From: Maratus speciosus
Lineage: Eukaryota; Arthropoda; Arachnida; Araneae; Salticidae
Assembly (NCBI GenBank): GCA_963932465.1
Contig: OZ010794.1
Span: 215,724,633-215,788,632 of the forward strand
Direction: 5' to 3'
DNA: 64,000 nt
Shown: one piece after another, positions 55,726-64,000 of the stretch
Layout: every line of letters begins with the position of its first letter
How positions within the stretch are numbered: the stretch's first letter is position 1
Position numbers and translations under genes: made by a program
The notes under the pieces: model-generated
What the model saw: only the letters and a program-made list of their open reading frames with translations
Databases searched by the model: none
What the model was told of the DNA's origin: nothing

Positions 55726-56785
55726 TTTCTTCTATCTTTACAAGAAGAAAGTATTGGATTCATGAAAATTTTCGAATTCCGGTTTTCGACGGATTTACAT
55801 GTTTTAGGGGTCAGAGATTCCAAAAAACATGTTTTTACAAAATGTCTGTCTGTGACTCCGTGAGTCTGTCTGTCTGTCTGTCTGTGTGTATGTGACACAA
55901 ATTTTGTGGGCGTTCTATCTCAAGACCTAATGCACGGAATTTAATAAAAATTGATATTCAGTTAGTGACTAATACAAATTGATGCTGATTAGTTTTTGGT
56001 GTAAATCGCTCAACAGGTGGCGCTGCAATGCTGCATTTTTCACGATTTTCGCAATAGCTCTATCTCAAGAACTAATGCACGGATTTTGATCAAGCTTCAG
56101 ATTTAGTTAGTCGTTGATATGAATTGATGATGATTACGTTTTGGTGTAAATCGCCCAACAGGTGGTGCTGTTATGATGCATTTTGCAGGATTTACACGAT
56201 TTTATCAATAGCTCTATCTTAAGAACTAACGCACGGATTTTCATCAAACTTCAGATTAAGTTAGTCCTTGATATGACTTGCTACTGATTAGGTGTTGGTG
56301 TAAATCGCCCAACAGGTGGCGCTTCTCTGCTGCCTTTTCCACGATTGCCTCAATAGCTCTATCAATAGAACTAATGGACCAATTTTCATCTAACTTCAGA
56401 TTTAGTTGTATGTTGACACAAGTTGTTGTTAATTAGGTTTTGGTGTTAATCACCCAATAGGTGGCGCTGCTATGCAGAAATTTTCACGATTTTCGCTATT
56501 GCTCTATCTCAAAAACTAATGTACGGATTTTCTCCAAACTTCAGATTCAGTCAGACGTTGACATAAATTGTTGCTGATTAGGATTTGGTATAAATCACCC
56601 AATAGGTGGCGCTGCTAGGCAGCATTTTGCTGAATTTAGACGATTTCAGCGATAGTCATATCTCAAGAACTAATGCACGGAATTTCATATCGTTAGAATC
56701 CTCATGAGATGCATAGATTGCCATTTAATTTTGGCAGTGTGATAGCGAATTTTGAAGTATTAACATGTATGAGATAGAAGAAAGT
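55726..56785. repeat. Tandem array of about 150-bp units bounded by inverted CTTTCTTCTATCT
   Basis: The word CTATCTCAAGAACTAATG, with variants, starts units at about 55915, 56060, 56214, 56359, 56504 and 56657 (spacings 145, 154, 145, 145, 153). Each unit also contains AACTTCAGATT(T/A)AGTTAG, GTAAATCGCCCAACAGGTGG with CGCTGC, and CACGATTTTCGC. The array is preceded by ACTTTCTTCTATCT and a (TCTG)n run, and followed by GAGATAGAAGAAAGTTTT, the inverse of its start. No ORF. Confidence 0.85.
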
Positions 56786-57026
56786 TTTGGGATTGGTACA
56801 TCCGACTAGTTTACTTCTTGTTTTATCGATGGTCTGTTACATATGGATTTTGAAGTATGCATTATTGAAGTATAGTGTATTCAAGATTATGTACCGTTAT
56901 GCTTTTTAATTCAAATTATAAGTATATTCAATTGTTCAATAATATGCTATTCAACTTTCAATTTTATGTGTTTCAACTCTATATTAAATAATTAAACTAT
57001 GTGTAGCACTCAAATGAATATATTAA

Positions 57027-57318
57027 GATGAACTGACATGTTTAAAACGCATTGTCACATTTAGACATTGGGCGTCTCATTTAGGATTTCCCTTCCATAA
57101 ATACATAAAAAAAGACATAAATAGGACAATGGTATAGAGTTGGCTTATAGTAAAAATAACGATTCAATTTTTACGAAACAAGTTAGTTTTGATCTAAAGG
57201 CACAGTATTCAATAATTTTCTACTTATTAAAATCTATATTTATTAACAATATGCCAAATATTCCCTAAATATAGCAGAACTATGGGGAATCGCTTCGCAT
57301 TTAGGCACAATGACCTTA
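57027..57318 (-). mobile_element. AAGGTCA-ended element, uninterrupted relative
   Basis: GACATGTTTAAAACGCATTG, GGGCGTCTCATTTAGG and AATATGCCAAATATTCCCT, ending GGCACAATGACCTTA, correspond in order to 15296-16013 without its two TTAA insertions. Confidence 0.65.
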
Positions 57319-57912
57319 AATGTTTCTAAATGGAAATTTAAACAAACTGGGAAAATCTCGCTTTAAACAGGTTTTTATCACAGTAGGTAATGCATCTATT
57401 ATACAATCAAACTTGCTAAGGTGGAATCGTATGAGACTGGAAAAAACTTCATTTTAGGCAGGTTTTCGTCTTAACAAGCATAATTCCACGGTTACACTGG
57501 AATTTTTAAAACGGAATACTGAAACTATCTACTAAAAGATATCACTAAATTGTAAAATTTATAAAAGTAAACAGCAAATTTAAAATTATTTAAGATAATT
57601 CTCACCCCCCCCCCCCCACCTCAATCTCCTTCAACAGATATCCTCCTTCAATACATGGAAATAAAATACACATCACAGTGTTGTAACGATCTGAATAACA
57701 AGCCTATAATGTACCAAGCAGTTTGGTAAATTTTTTAAAAAAGGTTCAAGGATTTCCAGTTCATACTGACAAGATGTCTCAATCTATGCATTACCTTAAA
57801 TCACAAACTTGCAACTGATAAATAGCAAGTATAAGCCTTTTATTGTTTTTTAAACTAATGAAAATTAATAATACATTTTTAGCCACAACATATCATGTTT
57901 TACACAATAAAA
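57319..57912. other. No gene seen
   Basis: Scattered TTTAAACAGGTTTT and TTAGGCAGGTTTTC words recall Tigger-like termini near 57376 and 57455, but I could not pair them. A C run lies at 57605-57616. Confidence 0.4.
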
Positions 57913-57923
57913 CGCGTGTAAAG

Positions 57924-58173
57924 TTGGTTGGTTGGTTGGTTGTGTTTATGACGGCCAATTATCAACACGTGGGATATGGGCCCTAAGTGGGGGGAGTGCC
58001 CTTCGTGGGGGTCTTTCTAAGGGAACCTAACCCGTATTAACGCGTGGAAATCCACGGTTCGACGAAAACCACGAAAACTCCGAACGATTAGGCCGACGGG
58101 CGCGATTGGGTTTAAACCCAACACTTCCCGTCTACCAGCTTCGAGAGCAGAACGTCTCGGCCACTGGTGGGGC
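57924..58173 (-). mobile_element. tRNA-derived SINE (family 1), second copy
   Basis: Same body as 30406-30641, with a (TTGG)n-complement tail and a mutated B box (GGTTTAAACCC). An 11-bp direct repeat, CGCGTGTAAAG, flanks it (57913-57923 and 58174-58184). Confidence 0.9.
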
Positions 58174-58395
58174 CGCGTGTAAAGAGCGATGTGTGTAACG
58201 GAGACTTGACTGAAATGGAAAATTTCGTGGTCTGTTCAAAATAACGCACTTTCTAAGATGAAAACCTGTCTAAATCGGAATATTTCTGCTTCCTTTTGAA
58301 TTTGATCTTGGCAGGTTTCATTAAATTTTGCTAAACTTTCATAATTAAACTTGTAATACTATAACAACATATTTTCTACAAATTTCAGTGTCTGT

Positions 58396-58422
58396 GTGTG
58401 TGTGTGTGTGGGGGGGGGGGGT
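58396..58422. repeat. (TG)n and G run
   Basis: TG dinucleotides followed by a run of G, next to the right terminus of the hAT element. Confidence 0.8.
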
Positions 58423-58458
58423 GCAGCCCCATCAGCCAACCAATTGGATACGCCACTG

Positions 58459-58545
58459 GGTTCAGCAGTGTATGATATAAACCAAAGGTGTCTGCAGCTC
58501 AACTTAAAAAATCCTAAATTTATATCAAAATTACAAAAAAAAAAG

Positions 58546-58577
<32 letters not shown>

Positions 58578-58937
58578 GGAGGCACACTTAACATTTTTAT
58601 GATTTTTTTTCATTGTAAACAATAAAATATATAACTAAAAAATTTTTTAAATACTGAAAATATTTTATAAATAGATACTCTAGATAGTTTCTAAATTCGC
58701 ATTACCCAACAATAATTTTCTAATAACAATAATTGAAAAATAATTCCAAAATTTCTTGAAATCAGAAAATTTCCTATGAGCAAACAGCCCTGGCAGACCT
58801 ATCAAGAGACATAAAATTATCTTATTCTGTCTTAATACTTTATCAGTTACAAAATTCTTTTATTTTAACAGTAAAATTAAAGGTCTCAATCACTGGAAAA
58901 TTCAAAAACCAATGTTTCAAAATTGTTATCAGACTAG
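58459..58937. other. Tigger 5' flank segment, no gene
   Basis: Native Tigger sequence resumes after the hAT target duplication. It contains an A run at about 58536-58575. Frames crossing the A/T run on both strands are homopolymer artefacts. Confidence 0.5.
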
Positions 58938-60416
58938 TTAACCCTTTCATTTCCAGTGTGTCCAAATGGAATCATGATATTCCTTATTTTTTTACTATAT
59001 ATCTGGATTCTCCCATATTATTTCAAATGACGGAAACAAAAGCTACATATAATCCCTAATAGATAAATATTTTTGTTTGTCTTCAACAGATGGCAGCACT
59101 ATTCAAAAAAATATTTTAATATTTCTAATAACAAAAGCTACATATAATCCCTAATAGATAAATATTTTTGTTTGTCTTCAACAGATGGCAGCACTATGCA
59201 AAGAAAATATTTTAATATTTCTAATATGAGATTATGTTAATTTCGCAAAACGAGTCATGAATAACAGTCTTTTTTATAAACTTTATAATTAATAAATGTT
59301 TTCATTTTTATATATTATATTAAAATATGCTTCAATAATTTATTTTTGCCTAGTTCATATAAATATTTTATGAAAAATTTTGTTTGAAATGCTTTTTAAA
59401 ATGTTACGATTCCATTTGGAATCACTGGCTGTTTCGGTCCTGGCTACAACTCAGCAAACCCTTTCATTCCCAGTGAGTCCAAATGGAATCATGATATTCT
59501 TTATTTTTTCACTATATATCTGGATTCTCCCATATTATTTCAAATGACGGAAATAAAAGCTATATATAATCCCTAATAGATAAATATTTTTGTTAGTCTT
59601 CAACAGATGGAAGCACTATGCAAAAAAAAATATATATATATATATTTTAATATTTCTAATATGAGATTCCGTTCATTTCGCAAAACGAGTCATGAATAAC
59701 AGTCTTTTTTATAAACTTTATAATTAATAAATGTTTTTCTTTTTATATATTATATTAAAATATGCTTCAATAATTTATTTTGTCTAGTTCATATAAATAT
59801 TTTATGAAAATGTTTGTTTGAAATGCTTTTTAATAGTAATAATGTAATAAGTAATGTGTAATAAGTAATCTAATGTGTATGTTTTAAGTAATAATGTAAT
59901 AAGTATAATATTCTGGGTTATTTCACATGAAATGTGAGTATTATTTAATAGTAATAATGTAATAAGTAATGTGTAATAAGTAATCTAATGTGTAAGTTTT
60001 AAGTAATAATGTAATAAGTATAATATTCTGGTGTGTTAAACTATATTATTTAAATTGATCTTCAAGTTGTTATTAAATAATTTAAGATTTTTTGTTATTA
60101 GAAAACATTTCCATAATGTTGTATTAACAATAAAAATGTTTAATGATATATATAAACTACTCTGATTCACAGTATAAATATCCTTATATAAATTTTATTA
60201 TACGTCATGTCCCAATGATGCCAAATGGTGTCGTAAACTTTTTCGATTGATGTGTTATTTAACTCCCAATGATGCTATTTGGAATCATTTAAAATTTTAA
60301 TGAAAAAATTAATTTTTTTTGTTTTATTATTTCTTATATTGAGCATAAAAGTAATCTATTTTATGAATTTCAGAATTTTAGCATAAACATGTAATTTATG
60401 GGACTGAAAGGGTTAA
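58938..60416. mobile_element. 1.5-kb TTAA element with internal duplications
   Basis: TTAACCCTTTCATTTCCAGT at the left, GGGACTGAAAGGGTTAA at the right. Inside, a block of about 400-500 bp (TCCAAATGGAATCATGATAT through ATTTTATGAAAA) occurs twice, at 58950-59390 and 59468-59815. A smaller block with GATGG(C/A)(A)GCACTAT is tandemly repeated near 59036-59224. An AGTAATAATGTAATAAGTAA block occurs at about 59833 and 59949. No ORF. Confidence 0.7.
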
Positions 60417-60846
60417 ATTGAAAGTTTTTGAAACCAGTAATTGAATGCGCCCTCACTGCTTTCAGGGTAGGTTTAGAAAGCAGAAACGTAGACCATAAGA
60501 AAAAAGAATTAAAGCTCTACACAGTAGTATGTCACATTATTGCCCAGTGATTAAAATGTCAAAGATAAAAATAGATATAACAAAACTTACCTCTCAGATT
60601 TCTTATAAGAATTGGCTGCGGTGACAGCAAAACGCCATACTAACTTTTCAGCAGCTTAATTTCAAAACAATTTCGTAAAGAAGAAGAACAAAACTTAGTT
60701 GTAAATGAAGTTAAAGGCATGAACTATCACAGGGAATGAAGAATATGTGACTCCATGGTCTGTAAACCATATAAGTAATTTTGTTGAAAATTATCAAACA
60801 CTGGGTAGCTATCAAAGACTGGTTACTTTCCCCTATGTATTTATAC

Positions 60847-60995
60847 CAGGGGTGTCAAACTGTGGCCCGCCGGATACCACTAAAATTTTAAAGAAATAGT
60901 CGACATCTTAAATCGCAGCAATTCGACGATTAGATAAGGCAAAGATAACTGTAAAATTGTAGTGGTATCCGGCGGGCCACAGTTTGACACCCCTG
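60847..60995. mobile_element. hAT-like MITE (CAGGGGTGTCAAACTG), exact 8-bp TSD
   Basis: CAGGGGTGTCAAACTGTGGC at the left, inverted at the right (CACAGTTTGACACCCCTG). ATTTATAC on both sides (60839-60846 and 60996-61003). Very similar to 40982-41130. Confidence 0.92.
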
Positions 60996-61162
60996 ATTTA
61001 TACAATAAATTGTGCGTATTTCTTCATACTTCTCGCTATTCCATTCAAACGTTTACACACAATAGAGTGCATCGATTTCAGACATTTTTGGGTGTACAGG
61101 CGAAGGTTTGTCCTACCCATGTAAACAAAATGTCGTTTCGTACTAATTAATTGATGCTCTAA

Positions 61163-61348
61163 TGCTCGTATTCACCATCTAGCTCGACCTAGAAAACCTC
61201 GGTCGAACGCTCAAATGAAATTCACAATAACATTTGATAGGATATTATCAAGGAGACGTCCAATCAGGATTAAAGGTGTGTACCATTTGAGCGTTCGACC
61301 GAGGTCATCGGTGTAACTCGGGGTCGAAGTAGTTGGTGAATACGAGTG
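61163..61348. mobile_element. Foldback MITE with TAA target duplication (Harbinger-like)
   Basis: The left TGCTCGTATTCACCA and ACCTCGGTCGAACGCTCAAA are mirrored by TTTGAGCGTTCGACCGAGGT and TTGGTGAATACGAGTG. TAA flanks both sides. The opposite mariner arm reads through the site without the insertion. A 3-bp TAA/TTA duplication suggests PIF/Harbinger, by inference. Confidence 0.7.
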
Positions 61349-61627
61349 TAAAACTTTCTAACTGGAAATTTTGCTCTATCTCTTTTCGTTTTCGATTTGT
61401 AATGCCTATCTTCCAAATTTTGCCACTAGGGGCGCTGCTGTCGTTTGCATTAAATCGGGCGTAGTCGCTTTACTATACCGTTACCTCACTTGCATAGCTG
61501 TAGGTCTTTCAGTTTGCAAATATTTTGAGGTTAAAGGGACTTTCCTTTGCACCCTGTATAAATCGATTTTATCCTTTAAAATCTTCTGTTAATTATATGA
61601 TATTATTGGAAAAACATATTACATTTA

Positions 61628-61788
61628 CATAGCTGCCAACTTGTACGGATTCTTCTTACCACTAAAATTTAATAGAAAATTTTCATTTATTTAAACGTTA
61701 AATTTGCTTGAATTTCGGTGATTCTATTAGCTATAGCTCACTATAAAATTTTAGTGCTATGAAAAACTCGTACAAGTTGCCAGCTATG
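61628..61788. mobile_element. hAT-like MITE (CATAG(G/C)TGCCAACTT family)
   Basis: CATAGCTGCCAACTTGTACG at the left, CGTACAAGTTGCCAGCTATG at the right; inner CCACTAAAATTTAATAG and AAAATTTTAGTG. The target duplication has decayed. Confidence 0.75.
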
Positions 61789-61884
61789 TATTCATAAAAC
61801 AGATTTTCAAAATAGTTATTAATCTTTCCTACACCGTTTTAACCCCTTATCCTACTATTTATTTTAACAGCTCCACGGTTTCGC

Positions 61885-62010
61885 AAATCCATAGCTACCA
61901 CTAAAATTTAATAGAAATTTTCGCCTTGTTTAATCATGGAATTTCGACAATTAAATTAAACTATATTTATTGTGAAATTTTAGTGGTAACTTACATTTGG
62001 CTCGATCATC
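61885..62010. repeat. Degenerate relative of the CATAGGTGCC family
   Basis: CCATAGCTACCACTAAAATT and GAAATTTTAGTGGTAAC form the inner inverted pair; outer ends are lost. Confidence 0.45.
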
Positions 62011-62038
62011 GTACGCGGGCTATGCCCGTCATTGTAGG

Positions 62039-62246
62039 TTAACCCCTTGGGGACGAGCGGCACGTATACGTGCCGCATGAAGCGCTCAGAATTCTTGTAT
62101 TTCCTCACCAGTAAAATTTTACTGTAAAATCTGCCTTATTTAATCAGTGCATTTTCTCGATTCAAAAAGACACAAATTTCTGTATTTAAGAAACGGTGAC
62201 AAAAGATTAAAAATTTCGTAAAAGGCTCCCGTCCCGAAGGGGTTAA
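62039..62246. mobile_element. TTAA MITE (CCCCTTGGGGACG ends)
   Basis: TTAACCCCTTGGGGACGAGC at the left, CCCGTCCCGAAGGGGTTAA at the right. Inner GGCACGTATACGTGCC is a perfect 16-bp palindrome. TTAA at both ends. Confidence 0.8.
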
Positions 62247-62288
62247 GGTGTTAATTGATAGTTTTCCAATACGTAAAAATCGATAATG

Positions 62289-63102
62289 TTAACCCCTTGA
62301 GGGGCGGTGGAATAAAATATATCCCACCTAATTTAAACAAGATTCTCACCAGAAAAATTTAACTAAATTTTATATTTTTAACTTTGGAGGAAAATTGTTA
62401 GAAAATTGCTTTGTGGCCTTCCACAAATGATGTCACGCTGGGAGGGGGGAAGGGGGGGTCATGAAATTGTGACAGTTTGTGACAAGGGGATGGGAGGGTG
62501 CAAGAAGAAGTGTGACATCACACATTTTGGTTAAAATAAAAACATTAAAAGCAGCAGATTAAATTTTGAAGTTATTTTGAAATTAAAGTATAAAATAGGT
62601 AAATTAAAGTTTATAAAGTAGATTTTAAGCCAAATATATTAAATTCCATTTTAAATTCCAAAATACGACTGTTTTCAACTGCTCTTTTGTATTAATATTT
62701 TATAACTATTGCATATTACTTATGTTTTTGTTATACACCTTAATCTTATTTCATACAAAATAAGTACATAAATCGTTTTTATTGTTATGCTCACAAATGT
62801 TGTTAAACACATAGTTACGTTTAAAAATAAAGTTTGAAATATGATCTATAACGTAGTGCTTTGTTTCTGAACTGCAAGCATATGTTTATGTAATATAGCG
62901 TGACATGTGACAATGAGGGGGGAGGGGGTATGGTGAAGTGTGACACTTTGTGACAAAGGGAGGACGGATGTCAAAAATATTGAAAAAAAGCGTTACATCA
63001 TTTATGGATTGCCCCTTTCCTTATTTAAAAATAAAATTTTCCGATTTTTCCGGTGAAAATCCAATATTTAGAGACATTTTTGCTTGCCACTCAAGGTGTT
63101 AA
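62289..63102. mobile_element. TTAA MITE, CCCCTTGAGGGGC family, split
   Basis: TTAACCCCTTGAGGGGCGG at the left; GCTTGCCACTCAAGGTGTTAA at the right (read as two joined blocks). Left and right halves together match the member at 51482-51679 in reverse orientation. A 600-bp element lies between them. Confidence 0.75.
62413..63014. mobile_element. 600-bp element with ATGATGTCACGC-type ends
   Basis: GGCCTTCCACAAATGATGTC then ACGC at the left; the right end inverted is GGGCAATCCATAAATGATGT then AACGC. GTGACA/TGTCAC words and GGGGGA-rich blocks recur near both ends. No ORF. Superfamily not assigned. Confidence 0.65.
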
Positions 63103-63179
63103 GCTTTTTATCTATCACATAATCTTTTTTCAAAAACTGAGGTAGCAATTCCATTAAAATGCGACAGCAGTACTGGAAA

Positions 63180-63330
63180 ACTCAAAAACCAATGACGCCA
63201 ACTTTTATGCTCTGTTCCCACTAAAATTTAAAAGAAATGTTTGACTTACATCGCAAAGTTCGCCGATTAAATATGTATATTTTTAAATATATTTTAGCGG
63301 TAGAAAAAAGCGTAAAATTTGGCCGCTATG
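63180..63330. repeat. Degenerate CATAGGTGCC-family MITE
   Basis: ACGCCAACTTTTATGC at the left and GCGTAAAATTTGGCCGCTAT at the right; inner CCACTAAAATTTAAAAG. Confidence 0.55.
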
Positions 63331-63413
63331 CATAAAACCCTTATTTCAACGACATCTTTTTTGAAAATAGAAGTGCTTTTGTAGTAGGCAGTTTAAATGT
63401 TTTTCACCATAAG

Positions 63414-63580
63414 CAGTGATGAAACAGTGTAGCAGCAGAGAAGCAATTGACACCGAAAAATTTTATTACTATTCTTCATCTAACTTCAGGATAGAGTTTC
63501 TGAGATTTTTAAAGGGGAATAATACTATAAAAATTTAGTGCTGGCAATCGCTCAATTACTACGCTACTGTTCCATCACTG
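63414..63580. mobile_element. hAT-like MITE (CAGTGATGGAACAGTG family)
   Basis: CAGTGATGAAACAGTGTAGC at the left; GCTACTGTTCCATCACTG at the right; inner TTTTATTACTATTCTTC and GAATAATACTATAAAAATTT. Flanks ACCATAAG and ACATAAGT are similar. Sister of 14639-14810. Confidence 0.75.
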
Positions 63581-64000
63581 ACATAAGTTAAAAAAAAATT
63601 AAATATTTAAAATTACCATTAAATAAAATTGCGAGTAATTATAATTTTAACCTTTATTATTAATGATCACGGTCCAAAGAGCATAACGGTATTCGGAATT
63701 TGTATTTAGGTGATTGTAATTTTCGTAATTATTGAACTTATAAAGCATATTTTGAGATATAAGAGAGCATATAAGAGATTTGATTTGTCTTGTCTAGCTG
63801 TGACGTTAAAAATGTCACATGAGTTATACGTTGCGTTTCACTTGCTAAATGAAGTTAATAATTTATAATTAATTTCTAAAAGCATTAAAATGCTGAACTA
63901 CTTTCGTAAAGAAATCTGTGCTCGTAATTTGTATAATTCTATCCTATCAGAAACTTAGTTAAAAATCGTTTATACGATTCCATCTTTATATACAATAAAC
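63581..64000. other. No gene seen
   Basis: AT-rich sequence to the window end. Confidence 0.45.

Larger units (their letters stand above)
53260..58458. mobile_element. 5.2-kb hAT-type element, no transposase seen
   Basis: CAGTGGCGTAACTAGACTTA at the left; the right end inverted is CAGTGGCGTATCCAATTGG. Flanks GGTTCACC (53252-53259) and GGTTCAGC (58459-58466) differ at one of eight bases. The element lies just 5' of the Tigger transposase start. I see no hAT transposase frame in it; it is filled with other repeats (53307-53760, 54286, 55726-56785, 57027-57318, 57924-58173). Confidence 0.75.
50186..60833 (-). mobile_element. pogo/Tigger element with transposase, split by several insertions
   Basis: GGGGAAAGTACCCTGTGTAT after TA at the left, GGTTACTTTCCCC before TA at the right. 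A subterminal GTGTTTGATA-like word repeats inside both ends (left near 50400-50460; right near 60790-60815 inverted). The transposase gene runs on the minus strand from 53214 down to 50793. Sequence between 53214 and the right end is its 5' side, broken by the hAT element (53260-58458) and the TTAA element (58938-60416). Confidence 0.85.
49354..61556 (+). mobile_element. Mariner-type element with about 300-bp inverted repeats, host of a nested stack
   Basis: CAGGGTGCAATGGAAAGTCC after TA at the left is inverted at the right (GGACTTTCCTTTGCACCCTG before TA). The arms stay alignable for about 300 bp (to about 49655 on the left; on the right down to about 61070 with a MITE interrupting). Shared words include ATGAGGTAACGGTATAGTAA-like and TTTGGAAGATAG. 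Between the arms, only about 1 kb is native; the rest is inserted Tigger and MITE sequence. Confidence 0.88.

Noticed and set aside
58359..58622. Poly-Lys and poly-Phe containing frames
   Set aside because: Homopolymer and TG-repeat artefacts at the hAT right end.

Overview
This 64 kb window looks like a repeat-dominated stretch of an AT-rich animal genome, most probably an arthropod and plausibly an arachnid. That placement is inferred from the element types: a mariner-like transposase with a DUF4817-type N-terminus, tRNA-derived SINEs, Tc1, pogo/Tigger, hAT and piggyBac-like (TTAA) non-autonomous elements, and a Ty3/Gypsy integrase. I found no convincing host protein-coding gene and no functional tRNA or rRNA gene. 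Every coding sequence I can support belongs to a mobile element, and only the Gypsy integrase reading frame is still open over its conserved domains.

Layout. 1-9.4 kb: three copies of a dispersed repeat (R1), several MITEs, a 5'-truncated Gypsy pol fragment with an intact integrase (1644-2939) and an LTR-like tail, and a decayed Tigger. 9.4-12.5 kb: AT-rich and mostly featureless. 12.5-14.3 kb: a diverged tandem array of about 300-bp monomers. 14.5-25 kb: MITEs of several families, two of them nested in older copies; a tRNA-SINE; and a palindromic Tc1 derivative (20772-23234) interrupted by a 1.1-kb element that carries a 5S-rRNA-like sequence.

25051-40509 is a direct tandem duplication (period 7948 bp, copies near-identical by eye). 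Each copy holds a mariner-type transposon with about 530-bp inverted repeats and a frameshifted transposase. Copy 1 alone carries a SINE and a TTAA-flanked MITE, and copy 2 preserves both empty target sites.

40.5-49.3 kb: further hAT and TTAA MITEs, a second palindromic Tc1 derivative, and two Tigger deletion derivatives. 49354-61556 is a nested stack. A mariner-type element contains a pogo/Tigger element (50186-60833). The Tigger is split by a TTAA MITE in its coding region, a 5.2-kb hAT element (53260-58458) and a 1.5-kb TTAA element, and the hAT in turn contains a SINE and a tandem array. The Tigger transposase (50793-53214, minus strand) is nearly full length but broken, and its 3' end encodes a PHD-finger-like Cys/His pattern. 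61.6-64 kb: more MITEs, including a TTAA element split by a 600-bp element.

The elements do not form a pathway. Their relationship is chronological: target-site duplications and empty sites allow a relative insertion order to be read directly from the sequence.
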